A stretch of DNA of 64,000 nt from Ulva prolifera (lineage: Eukaryota > Chlorophyta > Ulvophyceae > Ulvales > Ulvaceae), in assembly GCA_023078555.1 (NCBI GenBank), contig CM041197.1:3258501-3322500 (forward strand), read 5' to 3'. Position numbers and translations under genes: made by a program. The notes under the pieces were generated by a model, which did not search any database, was not told where the DNA came from, and saw only the letters and a list, made by a program, of their open reading frames with translations. Shown piece by piece: positions 48,196 to 58,501 of the stretch (the first letter of the stretch is position 1; each line of letters starts with the position of its first letter).

Positions 48196-49706
48196 ATGGC
48201 CGATAGTCGAGTTCGTTTAGTGCCGGATGTGGCTTCTCCCGCACACGGCAGCACCTTCAAAAGAGCTCCCATGAAACCTGAGAATTTTGCAAAGTCAGCA
48301 GCGATTTCATCCTGGCTGTCCCCGACTGGCCTCTCACGGAGCTTACCCACTAATGTCCGAGCTATACCGCATACTATCAACAACAATTCTCTGCAGAGCA
48401 AGCGAGCATGCTCCTACACCAACCCGCTGCCGGAAGGTGGACAAAGCTATGATGCGCGTGTCAATACAGACAATTTCATTGAAGAGCGCAGAGACAAAAC
48501 TTTCACCAGTGGATCCGCTCCCAACATTGTACGGTGTCAGAAGTTGTATCAGACCGAATACATGGAGCGCACCAATGAAGCCTTGCCAGAGTACAGGCAC
48601 GAAATCCTCCACACACATTTTCAGGCATGGGCTCTCCATGCTTGCCCTTCAGCCAGCAATGGCCCTCTCGTGGAGCAACAAGCTTGGACGGACCGGCTGC
48701 CAACGCATCAGTCTTCCAAATGATCGGGCCCAACATGGTGCAGGTCAGCGGTGGCGGCACAAGGACTTGCAGCGCAGGTTGCCGAACCTGGGCAGGACTA
48801 TCGAAGCTGCATCAGGCCCAGGAATGCTCCAGACTACATAGGTTATGCTGGAGATGGCTTCCGACGAGGTGTGCAGCAAGTCATCAGGACCTGACCAACA
48901 TGTCGACTTTCATTTGCAGTGCATGCAAGCTGATGTATTGCCGGAATACCAGACAGCTGCATGCAGCACATCCGGTGCTCCCGGTTCATGCTGCACACTG
49001 GTGGTGGTCTGTGAAGTACACAATTACACATTGTGGCAATCATAGAGATTGCAGTAATGTAGAACAGCCATGCTCTGATACAGCAATGCGCACAAAGCAG
49101 CACCACTGGGTAGACGGCATGCAAGGATGTGGCAGCACCTGGGGACTGCGCAGCCGAGTATCAGATTATCACTTGGCGCCTGTTGAACTGCTTGGCATGT
49201 ACCCGCTGTGCATCCGCCCTGACCACCGGGATGTATGCTCTCAGGCAGGTGGCAGTGCTGGCTGAACGCACATACGAAACTGCCGCATGCCTTCCGCTGA
49301 TGCCTCGCCAGCTTACTTCTGCAGAAATGTTCTGCTGAACACTTGCTGTCAGGAGGTGTGAATGGCAGGCCCTCGACTCACTCCCCCTGCAGGAGCCAAT
49401 CTGGCGCATGGAGATGCGACCATAGAGGCAAAGCGGGGCGCGGCCTGGGTAGGGACGGCCGCGTGTGAGCAGCACAAGACGGTACAGGCCACGATGCTCG
49501 CCGGCACCCGCGCGGAGTTCCAGAAGCAGCACCCCAGCACCGGCGGCCGTGGCAAGGTTGCCGCGACGTGCACCCCCGACGCGCAGCCGCGGCCGTCCCC
49601 CGCGCTCGACGCTTCGCGCGTCACGTTCCGGCAGGGCGAGCGCCAGCATGCACGGCACTGGCAGTCGTTGTACGCCACCGAGATCGCCCGCCAGCCGCGG
49701 CTGTGA
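48196..49706 (+). CDS. Putative axonemal/microtubule-associated-type protein, partly resolved
   Basis: Two plus-strand exons are supported. The first starts at ATG 48196 (MADSRVRLVPDVASPAHGS) and stays open to 48723. The last, 49393-49706, follows CCCCTGCAG and ends EIARQPRL. Each contains one copy of a motif that aligns well: KTFTSGSAPNIVRCQKLYQT with EYMER, and VTFRQGERQHARHWQSLYAT with EIAR, giving K/R-x-TF-x2-G-x6-R-x2-Q-x-LY-x-TE. A shared motif on the same strand argues that both are coding and in one gene. Short aromatic repeats of this kind are common in ciliary microtubule-inner or SAXO-like proteins, but I cannot assign a family. Exons between about 48600 and 49393 are missing. Confidence 0.42.
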
Positions 49707-50670
49707 GCAGGTGGCGGAGTGCTGAGAGCTGTGCGCGGCTGCGGTGCGAGTGGCGCTGCATGGCTGCGAATGCGCAGGGGCGGGCTGTGGGTGGCACCGG
49801 AGGGATGCAAGCAGCGGTGGTGATGCGAATGGGTTCATGCAACATTATGGCAGGGTGGTATGCTGGAGACTGCTGTTGAAGGAAGGGGTGGGGTGTCTGT
49901 GGAGATGGTCCTGGAGGTCGCAGTGAGCAAGCTGCCAGACAAGCATGCTGGCTGTGGACATTGGATGGCCAAACTGTTGGGAACCTGGATGGTTCCACTG
50001 GCCGTACAAACTTGTGAATGCTCTTGCAGCTATATTTTCGTGGATCCTCTCTAATCTGGAATCGCACTACATGTCCACCATATTAGCTTCACAAGTTGCC
50101 GCTGGGACGCATGTGTTGTTTTAGCAGGCTGACCAGGGCAGCATGGATGCACAGTCAAGCACCTAGACTCGGGCATCGCTGAGTTCAGTGTCCATATAAT
50201 GGTTACTGCAATGATTTACTGCAATGATCACGCACCAGCTCGCTTGCTTGGATAACATCTAGTGGCATAAGTTCACTCTGGACAATGGTGCCTGATACCT
50301 GTCGGCAGATTACACCAGAAAGATCAAACGTGCTCAGTATCAGCGCTGTCGGTGCCACCTTGTTACACATCACTGATCCGTGACATCATACATTTACCTG
50401 GTCCTCTCGGGTCATGCCACTGTCCACGATCCTATGCCCGGTTCCAGGCGCAGCAGCATGCCATCACACTTTGCATATGCACATGCAGCGACAGTGCCAC
50501 GTGTCCATAAGACAGGCCCCTCTGCAGCTATATGTGGATGGAGGGGCAGCAGGCTGTCCAAGGACATGAACTCCCATACAGCTGCTGGCCCTCCGCCTCC
50601 GGCCGGAAGAGATCCCTTTCTCCAGCACACACTTGCAGCAACTCCCCAGCAACAGGAACATATGTCAACA
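49707..50670. other. Convergent intergenic region
   Basis: No gene is seen between the plus-strand stop at 49706 and the uL22m stop at 50671. It should hold both 3' UTRs; TGTAA motifs on the minus strand near 50362 and 50310 could serve uL22m polyadenylation. Confidence 0.45.
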
Positions 50671-53600
50671 CTACGCCCCGGCAGCCGGAGCCGCCGGAGC
50701 CGCCTCCACAGCTGCAGCAAATTCCGCGCGGCTCGTGATCCAGCCGCGGCCGCCCTTGCGCGCCGCCCGGTGGTGCCTCTGCCTCCGCTCCCACCACGGC
50801 CGTAGCACGACCGTCTTCATCGCGGCGCCCTCCACCTCACGCAGCCGTACGTACACGTGGCACGTGCTGCGGCGGGGGTAGTGCACGCCGCCCTTGGCGC
50901 GGAACAGCGGCGGACGCCGCGCATACGGCCCCCGAAGCACCAGTGCCTCATCGACCACGAGCCGCCCGACGTCCAGCTGCCGCTGCCGCGCCGCCGCACG
51001 GCCCGACATGAGCACCTGCAGCGCACATGTGGTGTCCATATATATCATAAGTATTATATTCAGCATCACTGTATGTATGTATGTATGTATCCGTTGTCCG
51101 GCGGCTGCTCCGTTCCGGCCTCGCCTCCGCGTCGGGGCCTCGGCGACGGCTTCGCATCTGTGCATCTGCTTCCAGAAACACCGCGACGCAGGTCGCCTCG
51201 CGTTCGCGTCGTTCCTCTGCAGCGGTATCGGGCGCCGAAGTTGCGCTGCACCTCTGGCCACGCGCCTTTCAGCGGCGCTCCGCCACGGACGAGGCATCAC
51301 GTATTCTAATTAAATTATATACTTCATATCTAATGTATCAGAAACGATTCGCATCGAGCTTCGAGCATGACGCATCGCGCAGCAGAGCGCTGCACCTCTG
51401 GCCACGCTGGCTGCAGCGCTCCGCCACGGATGCGACCGCTTCGGAGCCAGCCGAGGCGTCACAGCATTTATCTGTAGCGTTTGCATTGTTTTCAGAGTGT
51501 CAGGCATCGCTTGCGTCGGCTTCAAGCATCACGTTTTTCAAGCGTCGAGGATCGACAGGCCCCCCTTCGGGCCCCCCTTCGGGCCACGTCTACTGGCTGT
51601 CGACCTTTTCAGCGGCGCTCCGCCACGGACGCGGCCGCTTCAGGCGCTGCCAAAGCATCAGATACTGTATTTAGATTATAATAATCGTGTTCAACGCAAC
51701 GGTAACAAATTGCAGTGAGCTTCGAGCACCATGCGTCCAGCGGTGGAGCGCCGCGGCTTCGCTGCACTTCCAGCAACGCCTAGCTGCAGCGTTCCGCCAC
51801 GGACGCGGCTGCTTTGAGCCTAGCCAACACATCACAAAGTACATACTGTACACTAGCGTCATTTTTTGCGCGACAGAGGCCCATTTCATCAAGCTTCAGC
51901 GTCGCGCTGAAACACGCATACGTATACGTAAGCGTTACAGATGCATTGCATTTCCGCGGCCACGCAGGCTGCAGCGCTTCGTTACAGCGTCGACTGCTAC
52001 TAGGGCAGCAATATGAAATAACAACAGCAAGCTATGAGAAATTAACATGGCGTTCTGATTGCTCTATGCAGTATGTATGCTTCGATTCGTTGTCGTTGCA
52101 ATTCTACCGAGGGTGTACTCTAGCTACGTGCTTCGCTGTACAATTCCGTCACGGACACAGCCGCTTCGGAACTACTTAAAGAACGAAAATCTAAGCATCA
52201 TTATCTATAGCTTGCATATGCCTTAGCGTAGCAATGTCGCATTTTTCATAAGTATTATATTCAGCATCACTGTATCATAAGTATTATACTCAGCATCACT
52301 GTATCTATCTATCGATTGTCCGGCGGCTGCTCCATTCCGGCCTCGCGTCCGCGTCGGGGCCTCGGCGTCGGCTTCGCATCTGTGCATCTGCTTCCAGAAA
52401 CCCCGCGACGCAGGTCGCTTCGCGTTCGCGTCGTGCGTCTGCAGCGGTATCGGGCGCCGAAGTTGCGCTGCACCTCTGGCCACGCGCCTTTCAGCGGCGC
52501 TCCGCCACGGATGCGGCCGCTTCTGGCGCGGCCGAGGCATCGCATATTCTAATTAAATTATACGCATCATGTTTAGTGCATCAGAAACGATTCGCACCGA
52601 GCTTCGAGCATGACGCATCGCACAGCAGAGCGCTGCACCTCTGGCCACGCTGGCTGCAGCGCTCCGCCACGGATGCAACCGCTTCGGAGGCAGCCGAGGC
52701 ATCACAGCACTTATGTGTTGCATTTGCATCGTTTTCAGCGTGTCAGGCTTCACTTGCATCGGCTTCAGGCGTCAATCTTCGCAAGCGTCGAGGACCGACA
52801 GGCCCCCCTCCGGGCCCCCCTTCGGGCCACGTACGTCTACTGGCTGTCGAACTTTTCAGCGGCGTTCCGCCACGGACGCGGCCGCTTCGAGCGCTGCTGG
52901 AACATCACATATTCTGATCATGACCTTTGCATTATATTTACTGCGACAGAAATCGCTTGCATCGAGCGTCGAGCACCGTGCATCGAGCAGCAGAGCGCCG
53001 CAGCTGCGATGCACCTCTGGCCACGCTGGCTGCAGCGCTCCGCCAGCATCGAGCTTCATGCTTCAGCTTCAAGCATCAAAGCGCAAGAGCCCCCCGAAGG
53101 GGGGCTCGTCGCTTGTGTATGTATGTATCTATGTATCCATTTTCCGGCGGCTGCTCCGTTCCGGCCTCGCCTCCGCGTCGGGGCCTCGGCGTCGGCTTCG
53201 CATCTGTGCATCTGCATCCGGAAACACCGCGACGCAGGTCGCTTCGCGTTCGCGTCGTTCCTCTGCAGCGCTGTAGGGCGTCGAAGTTGCGCTACACCTC
53301 TGGCCACGCGCCTTTCAGCGGCGCTCCGCCACGGATGCGGCCGCTTCTGGCGCAGCCGAGGCATCACATATTCTAATTAAATTATATACTTCATATCTAA
53401 TGTATCATAAACGAATTGCATCGAGCTTCGAGCATGACGCATCGCGCAGCAGAGCGCTGCACCTCTGGCCACGCTGGCTGCAGCGCTCCGCCACGGATGC
53501 GACTGCTTCGGAGCCAGCTTAAGTATCACAGAACTTACGTGTAGCATTTGCAATGTTTTCAGCGTATCAGGCATCACTTGCATTGGCTTCGAGCATCGAT

Positions 53601-55332
53601 TTTCTCAAGCGTTGAGGACCGACAGGCCCCCCTTCGGGCCCCCCTTCGGGCCACGTCTACTGGCTGTCGAGCTTTTCAGCGGCGCTCCGCCACGGACGCG
53701 GCCACTTCGAGCACTGCTGGAACATCACATATTCTGATCATGACCTTTGCATTATAATGCGACAGAAAGCGCTTACATTGAGCGTCGAGCACCGTGCATC
53801 GAGCAGCAGGACGCCGCAACTGCGATGCACCTCTGGCCACGCTGGTTTCATCGCTCCGGCAGCATCGAGCTTCATGCTTCAGCTTCGAGTATCAAGCGTA
53901 AGAGCCCCCCGAAGGGGGGCTCGTCGCTTGTATATATATCTACGTGGCAAATTGCAATACGAGAATGACCATAAAGTGTGACGTGGTGCTATGGTTGGTG
54001 CCGTTGGTGGACGTGCTGTGAGGCCAACGGCCATGGTGGAGCACGTGGTGGGTTGTCGTAGCGCATGCATGTGTGGTCTGTGTGTTCCGGCTGGGATAGA
54101 GAAGGTCAGGCCTGCAGGCCGCCTTGCACGTGTGGTGCTCCTGCCTCCTCGCGCTCCAGGCAGGTGCCCTCCATGGGATGCTGCCTGGAAAACAGCATGG
54201 AGGGTGGCCAATCGGAGCAGGCAACTACGACCTCAGCCCCGGCCCGGCAATATGGTGGCCGTGTTCCGGGTAGACAAGTCGACTCCGAGGCCGCACGGCA
54301 GCACGCACAGCATGCACAGCAGGGCGCGGCCCCAGTCCGCGTGTCCCCGTCCCTTTCCACCGCCGCAAAAGCCCCGGCCTATACAGTTCATCAGGCCCAG
54401 CTGATAGACGGCCACATGCGGACCGACGGCGCCGTGTGCTGGCAGCACAGCGCGCAGCACGCAGTGCGCGGAGCGCACCTCGTAGAGGGCGCGGGCGGCC
54501 TTCTTCTGGTTGACGAGGGCGAGCTGCACGAGGGCGTCGTCGATGTGGAGGCGCCGCACGAGGCGCGCGAGGGGGTTCATCTTCTTGACGCTCTGCTGCA
54601 CGTCGCGCGCGCGCGCAAACACGCGGCCGGTGATGCGGAGGACGGCGTTCTGCGCGTCGTACGGCGCGGCAGTCGGCCGGTACGTCGCGTCGTGCCGCAT
54701 GTTGCGCCGCTGCGGCCGGGCGCGGCGGGAGCCTGCACAGGGGTCGGCGGGAGGGGCTTATGCCGGCAGGGGTGCTGAGACCACTGCACGTTGGGGCACA
54801 GGCCGCATGGGAGGGCGTGGTGCATGCATGGTGATGGATGTGCCCTTGGTGTGATGAGCTGGGAAGCAGCGGGGAGCGTGTGCGATCGCATTGGTGGATG
54901 GTGGCCTGAGTGGCGTTCTGTGTGGAGTGTTGTCGCATGGGTCGTGCGGTGCTACCGGCCTCTCCGGATCTATCCTTGTAACACATGCAGCGGGTGACCC
55001 CTGCTGGACTACAGAATGGACCACAACACGAACCTGGTGTTTGCGTGTTGATAGGCAGCTCGGTAGGCGCTACGTTGCTCACCTTTCTTAGGAGATGCCC
55101 ATAACTGAAGCTGGCTGGTGGAAAAGTGTCTATGTTGACATCCCTGCTGAAGCTGTCCTACCCAGCCACTGCTGAATGCGGCACTCCTGCAGACTGCAGC
55201 GCTGCCTAATGCCTGCTGCTCTGACGATCCAAACTTGCGGGCCCCGAAGCTCTGCACGAACTCCATGTGTTCCTTTGCTGGAAGGATCCGCAAGGCATCG
55301 CGGACCACGGTAATGCTGCTGCACCTACGCAT
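50671..55332 (-). CDS. MRPL22: Mitochondrial large-subunit ribosomal protein uL22m
   Basis: Exons 55083-55332, 54479-54732 and 50671-51015 join in phase: 282 residues. Residues 1-83 form a presequence-like N-terminus (MRRCSSITVVRDALRIL; later RHFSTS). Residues 84-168 contain the uL22 core (MNPLARLVRRLHIDDALVQL, then NQKKAARALYE). Exon 3 completes it with LDVGRLVVDEALVLRGPYA, GGVHYPRRSTCHVYVRL and a C-terminal extension ending in an Ala/Pro tail. uL22 lines the peptide exit tunnel of the large ribosomal subunit; the presequence points to mitochondria. The second intron is 3,463 bases, far longer than others here, and holds a tandem array. The start chosen is the in-frame ATG at 55332. Confidence 0.88.
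51070..51092. repeat. TATG microsatellite
   Basis: A run of TATG/GTAT units opens copy 1 of the tandem array; similar short runs recur at the start of copies 2 and 3. Confidence 0.8.
51085..53945. repeat. Large GC-rich tandem array inside the uL22m intron
   Basis: Three long copies start at TCCGGCGGCTGCTCC (about 51097, 52320, 53143). Copies 2 and 3 are about 820 bp each and match throughout; copy 1 matches for about 580 bp, then a diverged stretch (51.7-52.3 kb) follows. Within each copy a sub-motif CTCTGGCCACGCTGGCTGCA followed by GCGCTCCGCCACGGA recurs several times, as does CTTCGAGCATC. Each copy carries GGGCCCCCCTTCGGG-type hairpins. Frames that stay open here merely reflect the repeats. 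Confidence 0.9.
53088..53106. repeat. Perfect GC hairpin AGCCCCCCGAAGGGGGGCT
   Basis: Eight-base arms around a GAA loop (AGCCCCCC-GAA-GGGGGGCT), at the end of array copy 2. An identical one closes copy 3 at 53903-53921. Related double hairpins built from CCCCCCTTCGGG lie near 51558, 52800 and 53623. Confidence 0.9.
54946..54986 (+). repeat. Dispersed repeat family T, copy 3
   Basis: GCGGTGCTACCGGCCTCTCC, then GGATCTATCC and TTGTAACACA; in the first intron of uL22m. Confidence 0.6.
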
Positions 55333-55430
55333 GACATGCACCGTATGTGCTGCATCGTATGCTAAGGGAAGCGTACCACGATGTTTGTGAAGTGACGATG
55401 AGGTACCTTGCCAGCCGCCTGATTCTGCAG

Positions 55431-57592
55431 TGAAGCAGCTGGTGACTGTGCTAGAGCAGCGAGAATACGCCAGCCTGAGCCGCGCACCATGTGAACCGGA
55501 GCAAAGGTCAATCTATGCCACGCTAATTCTCTGTAATATTGTACAAATACAAGGGCACGTCACACAATCGCATTTGCATGTCGAGTGTCGGGCACGACGC
55601 CAGCCACAACCACCTTATGAACACAGTGATCAAGCCTTCAAGCAGCGATGGCCAGGGATCATGTCTATGCCAGGGGCTGTTCGGCACACTTTCGTGTTTA
55701 CATGCGCCCGATGTGCGTCCTGAGCCGGCCGATCAGGTGGCATGGCTACAAGCGCCTTACAAAGGCATTCATGGCGCCTGCTCAGGGAGCTCAACATGCA
55801 GCATGTCGAGTATAACATAAAGGTTGGCAACAAGCACATAAGAGGGACCGCATGGATTTTCTCCCACCTCAGAAGCGTCTAACCGTTGTTTGGTTGTGCC
55901 TGCTAGTGTCATTTCCATAGTCTCCCAGTCGGGTTTGCACTGGGAAAGCTCGGCTGGTGCTGTGTACCGAGAACAGCAGCCCAAATCAATACCTTCAGTG
56001 TCTCACTGGCATGGAAACGTAGAATGCGTACGTTTTGCAGCTGGAAAAGGCATGTTCAGCCTGCAAAGGCATCATGTGTACTGCAGATTTCCCTTTGAAT
56101 GCAGAATCTGTTCTCAAGGAATTATGTTTGAATCAACCAGCTGACCCACCAGGGATTGGCCGTCCAGTGGATGAGCTGTGTCTTACCCGGGCTGCTCGCA
56201 GCGACATGAGCAAAAAACGCGCAGATGAAAGGCCTGCTTGGAAGCCATCAGGGCGTGTAAACAGACGTTCATCGGCTAGCGTCGACAACGGTCGTGTCAA
56301 GAGTGCGTCACTCGTGCGTAGGCAGAGGCAACGCAGTGCATACCACCAGATCCCAGAACATAGCAGTGATTCCCGCGATGAGATCTGTGCGCATGGTACG
56401 ATTCAAGAAAATTCATTGTGCGAACCGATGTCTGAGCGCCTCTCTCACTGCTGGTTTGGCTCGCAGGCATACACCAAAGCAGGGCTGGGACGCCGTTTTG
56501 CACCGGAGATGAAGGACCCAGACCACGTCAGCTCTCGTCGATAAAATATCCTTCACATGTGTAATAACACTATGAAATTGGAACATCACAGGTTGTGCAT
56601 GCAGGATCAGCTTGCCAAAGGAAGCATGCCATGCCACACAGCTCACATGCACAAACATGGCGGGCTCACAATTCATACTGGTCACCTTCTACAGAATCTG
56701 AGCACAGCCATGCACTTCCTCAGCTAAGCCTGACACAATCCGTGGTGGGAGGGGAGCTTGCGATGCGTTTCTGCAATGACACAAGATCCGAGTTAAGGCG
56801 CAACCAAATATTGAAGAGGTTAGTGCGAACGGAAAAGAACCATGTCAGAAGCACGGTGGATAGAAAAGCTGTCGAAGATTGGCTGGATAGCATTCCTGCA
56901 CGCTACGACAGTGCCAGTGACGTAGCAGGGATATTTCCCAGGGACGTAGCCATCACCTCCCAGGAGCCGCTCCCACAAGTGCCCATAGACCCTGGCTTAG
57001 CCACAGGTCACAGTACGTCCTCCTCTTGTGTCTTCCGCCCAGGCACTTGTCAAGCCTGACTGTTTGATGTTGTCCAGGATCTCCCTTGGAACCATCTCAT
57101 CCTCCACGCTTCAATGACATTTCAATGCCACGGATCGTGCCGTCTGCAAGTGCAGTTCTGCACTGCTCCCAGGAGAACATTGATCAATGCACGCTAAATG
57201 CATCAGCAGCGAAAAGCCCGCCTGGCGATGACACTGCCGCAGTCAGCCAGAACAGGACTGTCGCTTCGGCTGCAGCGTTGCCCAGGCAGCGCCTCAGAAC
57301 CAGATTCCTGCGGGCCGCAGCCACTGCCATCACCAGTGCTGCCTTTTGGATGTTGCATCACCGCTGCAGCATTCACCGGGCTGCCACTGCCGAGCGCCAG
57401 CTCAAGGAGCAGCAGCTCGGCACACAGGATCAGCGGCGGGCCGTGTTTGACGTTGATGTGGATGAAGCTTCAGGGTTGGTCAGCAGGCGCAGCGCCCACA
57501 CCCGCAGGCCCGGGAGCGCTTGGCGAGGCATCGGAACGAACCTGGACTGGATCGCGGTGGGTGCAGGCGCAGTGGTCTGTGCTTCTATCTGA
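55431..57592 (+). CDS. Unrecognised multi-exon gene with C-terminal hydrophobic tail
   Basis: Exons 56041-56526, 56724-57006 and 57078-57592 join with agreeing phases (0, then 1) and give about 427 residues to a stop at 57592. An earlier exon, 55431-55506 (KQLVTVLEQREYASLSRAP), probably belongs but ends in phase 2, so an exon between is missing, as is the start. Features: Cys pairs near the start of the first resolved exon (LEKACSACKGIMC), a basic Ser/Arg-rich stretch (KSASLVRRQRQRSAY), a charged helical part (LRRNQILKRLVRTEKNHV), and near the end two hydrophobic segments, TAITSAAFWMLHH and the C-terminal LDWIAVGAGAVVCASI, which might anchor it in a membrane. No family was recognised. It starts close to and divergently from uL22m. 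Confidence 0.5.
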
Positions 57593-58501
57593 AACAGTGG
57601 CACTGAGGAGCGAGGCGCCAGGCGGCTGACATTGGCTGGTACCGGGGGGGGAGGTGGGCCTGAGCTACAGGACACCAATATGCATTAAGTATGGCAAAAT
57701 GTAGCAGATGCAGCTAACCTCTGTACGGACATTCACACTTGCGGAAGAAGAAACATGGCATGTGGTTGGTAGCGGAGCACAGGGTATCACCTAAACAGCT
57801 GTGTGTACCTGGTATATATGAGAGCAAGCTTTGATACAGGACCACGTGTGATGTTGGAGCTGGAGCGCGTGAGTACTTATGAGCAAAATCGCAGCTTCAT
57901 CCAGGAATCAGGCGCACTGATACATTGCAGTGGTGGTAATTCAAATGTGTAGTCCGACGTACTATCCAAAATTGCTTGGTCTTACAACGGCAGAGCCTAC
58001 CATGAGGAATCGGTCACCACGTTCAGCACATGTGCAGAGGCTTCCAAATACGCATCAACCACCGGCGACGCGTTGCACCAGCTGCACTGCCTCAGATTAC
58101 TTCAACGATTGTACATCATATGTTTTCAGGCTCGCACGATCTGTGTCATAGACTGGCCTTTTCATATGGTGCAGCACGACGTGGCACCATACCAGCCACA
58201 GTCAGAACAGGCACACGCCCGCCCAGCGAGCCTCTCAAAGCCTCTAGCCTCGAGAGTCAGTATCGGTCACATCCACTGTCCACATCTGCACGCAGATGAT
58301 GTCCCCGGCCACAAAACCAAAACGTACAAGCCCACCTGCACACCCCTGTGGCTGATTGACACCATCCCTCCACCCCCTCTGGAGTGGCTGCTGTGCAGCC
58401 ATAACTGCAAGGGTGGCCTTGCACTGGTGTCCACTTCAACTGCCTCGCAGCGCCGGACGCGACGCAGCGACGCTGGAGTGAATTTCGGGGCGACGCGGCA
58501 G
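57593..58501. other. Convergent intergenic region
   Basis: About 900 bases between the stops of the unrecognised plus-strand gene (57592) and the OSCA-like gene (58502, minus). No gene or notable repeat is seen. Confidence 0.5.

Noticed and set aside
48141-48640. Minus-strand helical frames that look a little like the C-terminal part of FANCI
   Set aside because: They are the complement of the polar plus-strand exon starting at 48196, an arrangement that makes false hydrophobic frames. They need an awkward splice, and the plus strand has an ATG and a repeated motif.
49349-49810. Minus-strand Cys/Ala-rich frames
   Set aside because: Antisense to the plus-strand terminal exon 49393-49706, which has a clean acceptor, better composition and a repeated motif.
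51085-53945. Several open frames with repeated Cys/Ser/Gly/His peptides
   Set aside because: They come from the GC-rich tandem array, change frame between copies, and lie within the uL22m intron.
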